Origin: Cocos nucifera
Taxonomy: Eukaryota; Streptophyta; Magnoliopsida; Arecales; Arecaceae
Direction of reading: 5' to 3'
Assembly (NCBI GenBank): GCA_006176705.1
Contig: QRFJ01004838.1
Coordinates: 81,948 to 145,947, forward strand
DNA length: 64,000 nucleotides
Shown here: piece by piece, positions 22,665 to 36,099 of the stretch
How the letters are laid out: each line of letters opens with the position of its first letter
How positions within the stretch are numbered: position 1 is the stretch's first letter
Translations under genes and position numbers: made by a program
Notes under the pieces: model-generated
Database searches by the model: none
The model's input: only the letters and a program-made list of their open reading frames with translations
Told to the model about the DNA's origin: nothing

Positions 22665-24573
22665 TGAAGGAAAAAACCTATTTCCTAGGTCAAGTTCGTT
22701 CAGATCTGATTTGATCAAGAGAAATATTTCAAAAATTTTTTCTCTTAGATCTAAATCAAATCTGATACTTTTCAGATCTGATTTGATAGATCTAATAAAC
22801 AAAATAAAATTAAAATAAATTAAATTAGATTTAATTTATACTTTATTCTTGGGTAATCTAATTATCCTATGATGATCCTATTGATTGTCTGAGGTTCTGG
22901 ATGCAGCCATGCAATTGCCTGGCCTCTATCGGTATCCACTTGAACAGAATCTGGATATCTCCTCCTTGATCTATCCTCCAAAGATCAGATCTAGATCTAA
23001 TCTTGAAGATCTTCAAAACAACTTTTGAAGATTCGATGTCATCTCTTACCGCAGTGTTGCCTTCTTCCTTTCTTGTCGCCTTTGTCTTGCCTGGATTGCA
23101 CCAAACTTGAGCCCAAAGCCTCTTAGGCATGGAGAGGAGAGAGAGGATTTAAGGAAGGCATGGAGGAGAGAGGAAGAGAGCAATGTGGCATGGGAAAAGG
23201 AAGAAGTCCTCTAAAGCTAGGCACAGATAGGGTTTATATAGATCCTGCGGCGCCATGCAGTGCCACATCATCCCGACCAATCACGTCTCTTCATGATCTA
23301 AATCTGAGTGATAGGATGACATCACTTGATCCAATCAGATGAGAGCCCCTCTCCAATACCCTTAGGTGGCACCAAGATTGGTTAAAGTAGAGTCCTTGAT
23401 GCCACCTAGTTTGATTCCAAGAAGCAACCCGGAGTCCCATCTATATGGGACTTCAGGCATCCCTATCCTTGGGCGCACGCCTCCCTGGGTTAGTCCAATA
23501 GATGATATCCAAATCCAAATTCTTATTTGTATGATCTAGTTAGATTCAATTTTATATGATAATGGGATATGTCATGATCTCTATTATGGACATCATCGAA
23601 ACACCTTTCGATGGATCAAAATTTTTCTGATTCAGACAACTAGAATCATCGATCATCCAAATTATTCTAATTGCTTCCAAAATCCACTAGTAACACCTAG
23701 CAGTATATGATGGCAATCCATCAAAATTGAAAATGAACCTCTTGGTGCAGTTACATGTGTGATTAAGTTCTTCTATCTGGAGCCCTGATCAGATTAGGGT
23801 TAAGGTGAACTCGTCAAACCCTTATTTCTGTCATATGATTTAATCATTTGATTCAAGTTTGATGTGAAAATTTTAATAAAAACTCTTTCTATTATTTCAC
23901 TCTGCCATGGCCATGGGCTTATGGATTTGATTCTCATGATCATCATAGGGCTGCTCCTCATCTACTAAGATAGATAGATTTCTTCTTGGTGCAATCCAAT
24001 TTCTATAATGAACATGCTATTGCCAACATACACCTCAGGATTCTGAATGGCTAGGAGATCGAGTCATGGCATAGTCAAATTGTAACACCCTCAAGGTGAA
24101 CTATCGATGCACCTTAGGTCAAAGAACCAAACACACCACTGCAGCTTTGAGCCAGTCATCGATGAGAAGGTAGACTTTCTTATGACTGTTCGAGATGGTC
24201 ACGCTTAGTGCCCTCGTTCTCTAACGAGTATCTATACTCGTGCTCTGGTGTCTTTATACCATAGACTCAAGACTCATCTACTATAAAGAAGCGATTGTGC
24301 ACCAACCTTCTGGATCAATCACCATCCTCATGATGATCCTATGGTCAGAAGCATTTTATGAGTTAATAATGAAAATTCATGTCTTAAATTTTCAACTCTT
24401 AAAAATAAGAATTATTATTACCATTAACTTAAGGGATGTATCATAGACACTAAATACACATTATGATAAAAAATAATCTATTTTATTATTTATAGTTAAA
24501 ATTATAATTTTATCCTTAGAAGTGTACAACGAGTGTCAGCCAATTTTGGTTTTTAGGGCACACATATCTAACA
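22665..24573 (-). repeat. A3 left (3') LTR with internal deletion
   Basis: The LTR is 1909 bp, against 2285 bp in the partner LTR. Near 23490 the sequence jumps from CCTCCCTGGGTTA to bases that lie about 376 bp further on in the right LTR. The lost part is U3 upstream of the TATA box. Confidence 0.9.
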
Positions 24574-24591
24574 AACTTCCACTTGACGTAA

Positions 24592-27500
24592 AGTCAATTG
24601 GCTATAAATCTAAATCCCATCTTCTTAAGATGGGCTTCGATCTTCTGCTGGCCCAATAGCTTTGTGAGTAGGTCCGCCGTATTGTCTGTGAAGTCGACTC
24701 TCTTGACCTCGATGTAATTCTTCTCAAGGTAATCACGGATGAGGTGGTATTGCCGCTCGATGTGCTTAAATTTTTAGTGAGACCTCGGCTCCTTAGTAAG
24801 GGCTATGGCACCATCGTTGTCGTAGTATAGAGGAATGGCATCTGATGGCATCACTCCGATTTCTATGGCAAACTTTTTGTACCAGAATGCCTCCTTCGCA
24901 GCTTCTAATGCAGCGATGTATTCTGCTTCCATGGTGGAATCTGCTATCACTATCTGCTTAGAACTCTTTCAATTGATTGCACCACCATTACACACAAATA
25001 GACTCCCAGATGTCAACTTTCGATCATCTACATCGGACATAAAATCCGAGTCTGTATACCCCTGGACTTGGAGTTCTCCATTACCAAAAACCAACAATAT
25101 ATCTTTAGTTCTTCTCAAGTACTTAAGGATACATTTCACAGAAGTCTAGTGTTCTTCATCTGGATTCAACTGATATCTGCTCGTGATACTCATAGTATGG
25201 GCTATATCAGGTCGCGTACATAACATGACATACATGAGGCTCCCTATTGCTGAAGCATAAGGGATCTTGCTCATGCATTCTATCTCCTCAGGTGTGCTAG
25301 GGCACATCTTCTTGGAAAGATGAATGCCATGTCTGAAGGGTACCAAACCCCTCTTAGAGTTTTTCATGCTAAATCTCTTTAGCACTTCCTCTATGTACAT
25401 CTTTTGTGAAAGTCCTAGCATCCTATTCGATCTGTCTCTATAGATCTTAATTCCTAGAATATATGATGCTTCTCCTAGGTTTTTCATGGAGAATTCTTTG
25501 AATAACCATATTTTAACTATGGTCAATATGAAAATATCATTTTCAATAAGGAAGATATCATCCACGTACAATACGAGAAAAATAACAGTGCTCCCACTGA
25601 CCTTTTTGAAGACACATGGTTCTTCATCATTTTTGATGAAACCAAATAATTTGATCACATCATTAAAATGAGTATTCTAACTTCGAGATGCTTGCTTAAG
25701 TCCATATATGGACCTTTGTAGTTTGCCTACCTTATGGTCAGCATCATTGAATGTGAAACCTAGTGGCTGTTCCATATAGATATCTTCCTCAAGGTATCCA
25801 TTTAAGAATGCCATTTTTACATCCATTTATCATATTTCATAATCGAAATAGGCTGCAATAGCAAGCAATGTGCGGATGAATTTTAGCATAGCTACTAGCA
25901 AAAAGGTATCCTGATAGTCAATGCCTTCACATTGACTATATCTTTTTACTACTAATCTAGCTTTAAATATCTCCACATTTTATCTGCACCAATCTTTTTC
26001 TTGTAGATCCATTTATACCCAATAGGTACTATACCTTCTGGTGGATCTAGCAAGGTCTAGACTTGGTTTGAGTGCATCGAGTCAATTTCTGATTTCATTA
26101 CCTCTAATCATTTCTCAGAGTTGATATCTGATATCGTCTCGTTATAGATTTTGGGATCATCACCATGAACCCCATTACCTATGAGGAATATTTTTTCTGC
26201 TTTCTCTAAAATAGTACCTAAGTACCTCTCAAGAGGATAAAAAATCTTTCTGATCTATGAGGTGGAGGAGGTAGTGATTGTATTGGCTCAATCTGATTTG
26301 GTTCCATTTGGTCCTTAGCTTGTTGCTCTTGTGAGACTTTCTCCTCGAGCTTGATCTATTTTCCAATGCCGCTATCTTGAATAAACTATTTTTCAAGAAA
26401 AATGGCATGTCAACTCACAATCACATTGTGATCTTCTGGAATGTAGAAATAATATTCTAATGACTCTTTAGGATATCCTATAAATCAAGCTCTAAAAGAT
26501 CTAAAGTCTAACTTATCTGTTTGTTATCTTTTAACATGAGCCAGACAACCTCAAATTTTGAGATGACTCAGACTTGGTTTCTTACCATGCCATATGTCAT
26601 ACGGTGTGGTAGGAATGATTTTAGAAGAAACTCTATTCAGTAAGTATATTGTAGTTAACAAACTATCCCTAAAAAAAATCAAGGAGGTCTGTGAAGCCCA
26701 TCATGGATTAGACCATATCTAATAGGATCTGATTCTTTCATTCTGAAATTTTGTTGAGTTGAGATATTTCAGGTGGAGTCCATTAAGAGACTGTGTCATT
26801 TTTCTTAAGATAGTCCAAGAATTCTTGACTAAGGTATTCACCTCCTCAATCTGATCGAAGGATCTTAATGAATTTTCTTGTTTGCTTTTCTACTCCATGT
26901 CTAAATTTTTTGAACTTTTTGAAAGCTTCAGACTTGTATCTTAGAAGATACACATATCCATACCTAGATAAATCATTAGTAAAGATTATGAAGTAGACAA
27001 AGTTGCCTCTAGTCGGTACATCAAATGGACTGCACACATCAGTATGTACTAGGGCAAGAAGATTCGTGGCCCTTTTCTCATGTCCTACAAAAGGAAGCTT
27101 AGTCATTTTGCCATAAAGACAAGATTTATAAATTGGATATGACTCAGAAGTCAACGAACTCAATAGCCTGATTTTCTTCAATTTGTTAACTATATCTTCT
27201 ACTATATAACCTAGTCTTAGGTGCTATAGATACCTATCATTTGGACTATCCCTAGGTTGTTTCATGGCATTCATATTTTGCTCGATATTAAAAATAGATA
27301 CATCAATATGTAACTGGTAAAGATCATTGATAAGAAAACCACTTGTAATTTTATTTCTTTCATAAAGAATGTTACAATGGTCCTTAAGAAAACTAATTAC
27401 ATAGCCTTCTAGTGCTAGGCATGAAACAGAAATCAAATTCCTGCTTGCTACAGGCACATAATAACAATCTTTTAATACTAAGTCTAAACTAGATGATAGT

Positions 27501-27694
27501 CGAAGAGAGTATGTTTCTATGACCACAACAGTAACTCTTGCTCTATTTTCGATGCATAGGATCATCTCACCATCCCTCAGCCTCCTGCTATCCTCAAGAC
27601 CCTGCATGGAAGTGCACAAATGAGAACTAGAACTAGAGTCAAGCATCCAACTGGATGCAAAAAAAATCGTAAGATTAGATTCAATAATGAGCAT
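24592..27694 (-). pseudogene. pol: A3 pol: protease to RNase H, many breaks
   Basis: Reading leftward, the protease is near 27690-27600 (ASSWMLDSSSSSHLC), with the catalytic motif changed from DSG to DSS. Pre-integrase lies near 27480 and the integrase core near 27180-26840 (VHTDVCSPFDVP). RT lies near 25660-25146 and still shows LVLYVDDIFLIEND. RNase H is at 25150-24600. Numerous stops and frameshifts separate these blocks. The protein order and sequence match A1. Confidence 0.88.
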
Positions 27695-28532
27695 ACCTTC
27701 AGAAGGATCTGTCTCCTTATTTTTTAGGATGGCCAGGTATGTAGGGCAGTTTCACTTTCAGTGGCCGTCAGTATTGCAATGGAAATACTTTCCTTTGTTA
27801 GCGACCTTCTTGTTTAGCTCTGCCTTTTCCTTCTTTCCTCCTTCCATCTTTTATCTTTTCATAGACTTTTTTTTCTTTCTAAAAGACTTTCTCTTAGAAG
27901 AAGTTCATTCCATAGCAAGCACTGAGTCTTTAGAACCTTTCATAGAAAGCTCAGCAGTAACCAGCATATTCATAAGCTCAGCCATGGAATTTTGAAGTTT
28001 ATGCATATGGTAGTTCATGATGAACTGTCCATATGCATCAGTCAAAGATTGCAGAATTTATATCATTCTGCAGATCCAAGTCCAACTTCACTCTGAGCTT
28101 CTCAAGCTCTTTCAAGTCCTTGATCATCATCAGATAATGATCTTGGATTGACTGCCCATCATGCATTTTAGTCTTGAATAGTCATTTAGTGACTTGATAC
28201 TTGGCTGCATGACTCTGTTCACCAAACATCTCTTATAGGTGAGCCAACATTTGGTGGACAGTCTTGACATCTTCATGTTGGCACTGAAGCTCATCAGACA
28301 TCGAGCCCAGTAGGTAATATCTGATCTTATTATCTTCATCCATCCACTTATCAAGAGACGTTCTCTATTCAGTGGATGGATGAGCTGGTAAGGTGGGAGG
28401 GTCCTGATCTAATACATGAGTTAACTTCTCGAAACCCAAAATAATTTTGAAGTTTTAGAGCCCATCCTTGTAATTGGATCCAGTCAGTCTATGGGTGTCT
28501 AGGATACGTGCTAGTGGATTGGAAGCAGACAT
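27695..28532 (-). pseudogene. gag: A3 gag
   Basis: The ATG equivalent lies at 28532 on the minus strand (MSASNPLARIL as in A1). The gag is riddled with stops. A degenerate zinc knuckle is readable near 27745-27795 and a lysine-rich stretch before it near 27860. Confidence 0.8.
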
Positions 28533-30289
28533 TTTCTTGTAGAGAGTCAAAGTTTCTAGTTAGATATTATAATTAAGACTTGATCAATTTATTTAGAAAT
28601 TTTTATTTTTAAATAAATTAGCTCTCACGATTTTCTTAGATCCCTACACTCTCCCTGTAGAGATGCGAAAATCTTCATGATTAATGATTTCTAGTGGATG
28701 ATGCGGTCCCACCAACTGACTCATCACCTTATCTAATAGTTATTGGTAATGGGTTAGCCAATGAGTGAATAACTCTTGTTCAATGATTCTCTAATCATGT
28801 TGCATCCAAACTTGATCTCTAATTCATGAATCTTACCATGCCTAGAATATTGATCCACTCCTTAGTTAAGTTAGATTCATCATTTGCACAGATTGGATTC
28901 CTAATTGAGTCTCTCATCGTATTCAGAATATCGAGCCCAATCCATCCTCCAACCTGTAGCATCCAATGCATAATAGACATGGTTGCATCTTCTCGATGCA
29001 ATTGAACCACTGTAACCAGCCAAGAACAATCAACCCCGAGAAGGGCCCGTACATCTACAATGATAGAAGATCTTAGACTTAATCTTTTCTTAGGAAGATT
29101 TGATTTAGGTCTCATTAAACTAGACTTGACATAGTCATAACCATTATGACTAATCTAGTGGCATGGGTTAGCTTGGATTATTGGCCACCTCAGATCAGGA
29201 CTGAGCCAACAAATATGGTTAGGTAAGTGAGACTGATGGAAGGAATATGCCATTAACTCGACAAGAATGCATTCGAGTCGAGTAGCTTCTAATTAAAAAT
29301 CAGTTGATCGTATCTGCCAAACTTATCTTAGACCAAATTATTAAGCCAGAACCAATCAGATTAGCCTACAATTTCAGACTCTAACCACTGAGCCTAATTA
29401 GGTCTTAGCTTGATCGATCACTCACGTGATTCGATCTTGACCCAGACTTAATCCTATTAGGCTGGTCAATTTAAGCACTCTTGATTCCATCTAACCAACT
29501 CTTAATTCGGTATGATCAACCGCTTAGACCTAATTGAGCTACCCAAGTCCAAACCCAGTTTTATGAATATATCTTAGATATGAAATTCTTAATTTTAGAC
29601 CTAATATATATTTCATAATCTTAATTCTTAATTAAGTTTAGGGTTCACAAACAAAACATGTAAATGAAACCTAGGATTTCAGAATCTAGGATTTTACAAA
29701 AAATAAGTTCTTAATTTTTTATTAAGGATGAATGCGCAGCACCCCTACACATCATAAGAACACTCCATCGAATGGAAGGAGAGGGTATTTAAATCTTACT
29801 TTATTCTTATAACCAGACAGTCAAAGAAAATGCCTTAATCAAAAATATAAAAACTACAAAACTAGTTAGATTTATATTATATATCTTATATATAAAAATT
29901 GATTTAACTATAAACATATTTTGCATACATCTTATGTATCATATCATGTATTCATCATACCTTATATGAACCAAAAATAAAATAATTTTATTTTCTATTT
30001 TTTAAATCTTATTATAATATTTATAACATTAAAAAATAGTAAATAAATTAATCTAAAATCATAACTTAATCAAATTAAGTTATGATCATGCAAGACTATA
30101 TATAAAATAATTCTATTCTACAACTAGTCATGCATTTTATAGAACTTAGATCTAAATTATTTAATTTTAATTTTTTTAGTTTAGATCTAATCATATCTCA
30201 TGTAACATCTAAAATTATTTAATTATTAGATCAAAATTAAATTAAAATTAGATCTAAATAATTTATGAGAACCTAGCTCTGATATCAGT
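28533..30289 (-). other. A3 leader and primer site
   Basis: The primer site, complement of GCTCTGATATCA (30276-30287), is one or two changes away from the tRNA-Met site. The leader keeps some stem-loops, such as ATACAT/ATGTAT at 29925-29939 with the loop changed from GAG to AAG. It lacks part of the array seen in A1. No gene is seen. An open frame at 28819-29115 matches one in the A1 leader, but its differences are nearly all amino-acid changing. Confidence 0.8.
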
Positions 30290-32574
30290 TGAAGAAAAAA
30301 ATCTATTTCTCGGGTCAGGTTCATTTAGATTTGATTTGATCAAGAAAATTATTTTAAATTTTTTTTTCTTAGATCTAAATTAAATCTAGTACCTTTCAGA
30401 TCTAATTTGATAGATCTAATAAAAAATAAAATTAAAATAAATTAAATTAGATTTAATTTATACCTTATTCTTGGGTAATCTAATTAACCTGTGATGATCC
30501 TACTGACTGCCTGAGGTTCTGGATGCAGCCATGCAATCGCCTGGCCTCTACTGGTATCCACTCAGGTAGGATCTGGATATCTCCTCCTTCTTGATCTATC
30601 ATCCAAAGATTAGATCTGGATCTGATCTTGAAGGTCTTCAAAATAATTTTTGAAGATTCGATGTCGTCTCTTGCAGCAGTATTACCTTCTTTCTTTCTTA
30701 TCGCCTTTCTCTTGCCTGGATCGCACCAAACTTGAGCCCAAAGCCTCTTGGGCATGGAGAGGAGAGAGAGGATCTAAGGAAGGCATAGAGGAGAGAGGGA
30801 GAGAGCAATGTGGTATGGACAAAGGGAGAAGTCCTCTAAAGCTAGGCACAGATAAGGTTTATATAGACCCTGCTGCGCCATGCAATGCCACATCATCTCG
30901 GCCAATCACATCTCTTCGTGCAATCAGATCTAAATCTAATTGGTGGGATGACATCATCTGATCTAATCAGATGAGGGCCCCTCTCCAACACCCTTAGGTG
31001 GTGCCAAGACTAGTCAAAGCAGAGTCCTTGGCACCACCTAGTTTGATTCTAAGAAGCAACTTGGAGTCCCATCTGTATGGGACTTTAGGCATCCCTATCC
31101 TTAGGAGCACACCTCCCTAAGCATGTGCCCCCTTCTTTCCTCTTTCTAGCAAGGGGACAAGCCCCTATTTGCTCTCCTATGGGTGCATGACACATGGGCA
31201 GATGTCTAAGTGTCAAACGTTAATGTTTGACCAAAGTCAAAAGACAAGAATTAGCAGGTGACAAAAAATGGCAAGTATTATCTCAAATTTATCTCATAAA
31301 TTAAGATAATCCTATTCTGATCTAGATAAACTTTAGTCAGATCAAGTAAAGATACCCGAGTGAGCATAAATATATTTGGCTCAGTCAAGACAACTTTTAA
31401 TGATTGTAGAAGGAGAATATTAGGCTCAATCGTGTGCTAGCATGGGTTTTCTTGAACCTAATTAAATCTAATTCAAATCAATTGAATTGGGTTAATCTAA
31501 TTGATGATATCTAGATCCAAACCCTTGTTTGTGTGATCCATTTAGGTTCAATTCTGTATGGTAAAAGGATATGTCGTGATCTCTATCATTGACATCATCG
31601 AAATACCTTCCGATGGATCAAAACTTTTCTGATTCAAACAATTAGAATGATCGATTATCCAAATCATTCTAATTGCTCCCAAAATCCACCAGTGACACCT
31701 AGCAATATATAGTGGCAACCCATCAAAATTAAAAATGAATCTCTTGGTGCAGTTACATGTATGATTAAGTTTCTCTATCTGGAGCTCCGATCAGATTAAG
31801 GTTAAGGTGAACTCATCAAACCCTAATTTCTGTCATATGATTTAATTATTTGATTCAAGTCTGATGTAAAAATCTTAATAGAAACTCTTTCTATTATTTC
31901 ACTCTGCCATGGCCATGGGCTTATAGACTTGATTCTCATGATCATCATAGGACTACTCCTTATTTACCGAGGTAGATAGATTTCCTCTTAGTGCAATCTA
32001 ATTCCTACAATGAACATGCTATAGCCAACATACACCTCAGGATTCTGAATGGCTAGGAGATCGAGTCATGGTGTAGTCAAACTATAACACCCTCAAGTTG
32101 AACTATCGATGCACCTCAAGTCAAAGAACCAAACACACCACTGAAGCTTCGAGCCAGTAATCGACGAGAAGGTAGACTTTCTTATGACTGCTCGAGGTGG
32201 TCACACTCAGTACCCTCATTCTCTAATGAGTATTTATACTCTCGCTCTGATGTCTCTACACCATAGACTCAAGACTCATCTACTATAAAGAAGCAATTAT
32301 ACACCAACTTTCTAGATTAGTCACCATCCTCATAATTATCCTACGGTCGGGAGCATTTTATGAATTAATAACGAAAATTCATATCTTAAATTTTTAACTC
32401 TTGAAAATAAAATTATCATTACCATTAATTCAAGGGATGTATCACAGACACTAAATACACATTATGATAGAAAATAATCCATTTTATTATTTATAGTCAA
32501 AATTATAATTTTGCCCTTAGAAGTGTACAACGAGTGTCAGCCAATTCTGGCTTTTAGGTCATACATATCTAATA
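30290..32574 (-). repeat. A3 right (5') LTR
   Basis: The LTR is 2285 bp, from TGAAGAAAAAAATC to ATATCTAATA. The outer end is TA where CA is expected, probably by C-to-T decay. A TATA-like stretch TTATATAG is near 30861, in the place of the A1 TATA box. Confidence 0.9.
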
Positions 32575-33754
32575 GTGCCAAATTGTCTATGGAGGTCTAG
32601 ACCCAAATTCTAGAATAATGTTGGAATCAATGTGCCAGGGCCAATTTATGTACAAGGAACCTGACGAGGCTTGTCAATTTATGTACAAAAAACCTGATGA
32701 GGCTTATCAATTTTTGAAAGATCTTGTAGAAAAGAGTCTACAATGGGAGTCAACTAGGAAAACCAAAAAATCCACACTAACAAGAGGTGGGATACACCAA
32801 GTCCAAACATCCCTAGCTATGAAGGCTAGAATTGCGATCTTGACCCATAGGATTGAAGCCTTAGAACTTCAAGGACACCCCCAAGCAAACCAAATATCTG
32901 CACCTGTGTGCAATGGATGCGGTGTACTAGACTACATCTTAGAAGAATGTCCTTTACTAGGAGACCTAGTCAAAGATGGGCTTTCACAAGTAAATGCAGC
33001 CTATCAAAGGCCTATAAACGATCCTTACGCACCAACATATAACCCAGGATGGAGAAACCATCCAAATGTTTTATGGTCATAAGGTTCCAATTCAGGCATT
33101 CATGTCCCAAACCAGCCCTATCTAAGGACTAACCAAGAACCAGCCAACCCACCAGGATTTGGTCAAGAGAAAAGGTTGAACACTTTAGAAAAGGGGTTGA
33201 AAGTCTTGCTCAAATCAACTTCCGAAACCACATCTACACTAAACAATTTTATGCAAATCATGGGCCAATTATTAAATGCAAATATCCAGACAATTGCCTG
33301 TTTAGAAATGCAGCTAGATCAGTTAGCCACCATAGTTAGTAAAAGAGAAAAGGATAGATTACGAAGTCAATCCAAGGCTAACCCTAGGAATCAGAACAAC
33401 CAACTATCCCAACAAGGATCCCAAATCAACCAATTGAATGCCATTCATATACTAAGATCTAGAAAACAAATAGATAACTATATGGACACACCCAAAATAG
33501 AAGAAGAAATAGAAGATCCACTATCTGAATCACTATCTAACCAGGGCCAACTTGAAAAATTCAAGGCATCAGAACCTGATGCAGCACCAAATTCAACAGT
33601 AAAGCCCTTACCAAGAGTTGGTAGACCAACTACTAAGGTTGTAACACCCTTTTCTAACAGACTTAGGCCTACCCAAAACTCAACCCAACTAGATAAGATC
33701 TTGGAGGTCTTCAAGCAAGTTAATGTGAACATTCTCTTACTAGACATGATCTAA
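32575..33754 (+). pseudogene. gag: D gag, 3' part
   Basis: Gag resumes after A3 with a Gypsy nucleocapsid-proximal region. Readable blocks include QFLKDLVEKSLQWES near 32705, a degenerate zinc motif CNGCGVLDYILEECP near 32910-32955, and a long linker to 33754. There is an in-frame near-repeat: QFMYKEPDEAC is followed directly by QFMYKKPDEAY (about 32640-32710). Two stretches stay open (32618-33082 and 33176-33754) with a stop between them. Confidence 0.82.
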
Positions 33755-34312
33755 CAAGTTCCTGCTTATGCTAAATTTCTTAAGGATCTATGTACCAAGA
33801 AAAAGACCACCAATATGCCTAAGAGAGCCTTTCTAGTAGCTAGTATAAGTTCATACTTGCCAAACTACATACCAGTAAAGTACAAAGATCCAGGGTCCCC
33901 CACCATCTCATGCATTATGAGAGAAATCTTAATCGATAAGGCTCTGTTAGATCTAGGGGTGAGTGTTAATATATTGCCATATTCCATATACGAGCAATTA
34001 GGGTTAGGGGAACTCAAGCCAATGGGGATGACCCTACAACTAGCAGATCGATCCTTAAAAGTTCCAAGGACAATAGTTGAGGATGTGTTAATCAAAATCA
34101 GTGAGTTCATCTATCCAGTAGATTTTGTGATTTTAGAGACTGAACCTATATCAAATTCGAAGTGTCAAATCCCGATCATTCTAGGCAGACCATTTTTGGC
34201 CATAGCTAATGCTCAAATCAACTATCAAAATGGACTAATGAAACTTTCTTTTAGCAACATGTCAATAGATTTGAACATCTTCCACCTAACTGAAACAAAT
34301 GATTTGAACTGA
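33755..34312 (+). pseudogene. D protease region
   Basis: This is the aspartic protease of an Athila polyprotein. The block ALLDLGVSVNILPYS (near 33945-33985) carries the catalytic Asp in DLG, as is usual in this clade. VPIILGRPFLAIANA-like residues (near 34165-34205) form the C-terminal fold. The frame is open from 33815 to 34312 and ends in a stop. Confidence 0.85.
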
Positions 34313-36000
34313 ATTCAAGATAATGCATATGAACCCATTGACCTCAGTGATGAAGAGTTTGACTTTGAACTCTTGATGGACCAAGAATTTGAAAAGATTA
34401 ATGAAGTCACTGCAATCAACAAGCATAGGATGGAATCAAGATGGGAGCCCTCAGTGGAACCACTTGAGTTAATGGTTGAACCACTGCCCAAACCATCGAT
34501 TGAGGAAGCACTAAAGTTAGAGTTAAAATCACTCCCCAAGCACCTCAAATATGCCTACCTAGGTCTATCGAAAATCCTGTTAGTAATCATTTCAGCAAAT
34601 CTAAACCCCATGCAAGAGGGAGAATTGTTGACCATCCTTAAAAAAATCAAGAAGCAATAGGTTGGACCATGGCTGACATCAAGGAGATTAGCCCTTCAAT
34701 CGTTCAACATCAAATTTACCTAGGGGAAGATGCCAAGCCAACAAGAGACCCCTAAAGAAGGCTAAACCTAGCTATGAAGGAGGTAGTAAAGAAAGAAATT
34801 CTCAAGCTATTAGATAATGGAATTATCTACCAAATCTCGGATAGCTCATGGGTTAGTCCAATCCAACTGGTCCCTAAAAAGTCTAGGGTTATAGTGGTCC
34901 AACATGAAACAAACGAACTTATGTCGACGAGAGTTTAAACTGGATGGAGAGTCTATATTGATTATAGAAAACTGAATGCGGCCATAAGAAAGGACCATTT
35001 TTCCTTGCCATTCATCGATCAGATGTTAGAGAGGTTAGCTAGACATGAGTTTTATTGCTTTCTAGATGGATACTCCAACTACAATCAAATTTCCATAGCA
35101 CCAAAGAACCAAGATTAGATGCATGCCCTTTGGTTTGTGTAATGCTCCATCTACTTTTCAAAGGTGCATGATAAACATCTTTTTGGACATGATCGAGCGA
35201 TTTCTTAAAATTTTTATGGATGATTTTTTTATTTTTAGCTTTATTTTTTCTGAATGCCTACACCATTTAAGACTAGTCTTAAAAAGATGTATAGAAAAAT
35301 ACTTAGTGTTTAATTAGAAAAAATGCCAATTTATGATCAAACAAGACATAGTTCTTGGCCATGTGATATCAAAGGAAGGCATTAAAGTCGACAAAGCCAA
35401 GATTGATCTAATTGCAAATCTTCCACCACCTAAATCAGTCAAGAAAGTTCGTTCATTTTTAGGACATGCTGGTTTCTACAGGAGGTTCATCAAGAATTTT
35501 AGCTAGATAACCCATCCGTTGACAAATCTCTTAGTGAAGAAAGTCAGGTTCAAATTTACTCCTGAATGTCTCGAATCCTTCGAGCATCTGACAAAGAAAC
35601 TAACTTCAGCCCCAATTATACACCCACCTAATTAGACTCAGCCCTTTGAACTCATGTATGATGCATCTGACCACTCTATCGAAGCCGTTCTAGGTAGAGA
35701 ATCAATAAGCTACTGCGAGTCATCTATTATGCCAGTAGAATCCTCAACAATGTGTAGCTTAATTATTCAACAACTAAAAAGGAGTTCTTGGCCATCGTCT
35801 TTGCACTTAAGAAATTTAGAGCCTATTTGGTTAGATTGCATACTATTGTGTATACTGATCACTCAGCTATTAGACACCTCTTAGCAATGAAGGATGCCAA
35901 GGCACACCTAATCCGATGGATTTTGCTATTCTAGAAATTTGACTTAGAAATCAAGGATAAGAAAGAAATAAAAAATTTAGTAGTTGATCATCTGTCCTGA
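34313..36000 (+). pseudogene. D reverse transcriptase and RNase H
   Basis: A linker (34313-34660) leads into RT, recognised by WRVYIDYRKLNAAIRKDHF near 34950, CFLDGYSNYNQI near 35060, MPFGLCNAPSTFQRCM near 35123 and the active-site box FMDDF near 35215. About 15 codons between APKNQ and MPFGLC are missing, with a frame break. The connection GHAGFYRRFIKNFS follows near 35465. RNase H begins LMYDASDHSIEAVLG near 35654 and decays after 35800. Many stops are present. Confidence 0.87.
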
Positions 36001-36099
36001 TTAATAAATGCACCCTCCAATGAACCACCAATTAGTGAATTTTTTTCTGATGAGCCACTTATGTCCATGATGATCGAACCATGGTATGCTGATATAGTC

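Larger units (their letters stand above)
22665..32574 (-). mobile_element. A3: complete but decayed Copia element
   Basis: A3 is a 9.9-kb copy of family A on the minus strand with both LTRs, primer site, leader, gag and pol. It is flanked by GTCCC at left (22660-22664) and GTGCC at right (32575-32579), a 5-bp target duplication with one mismatch. It splits the D gag exactly. It is more diverged than A1 and A2, with many stops, so it is the older insertion. Confidence 0.93.
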
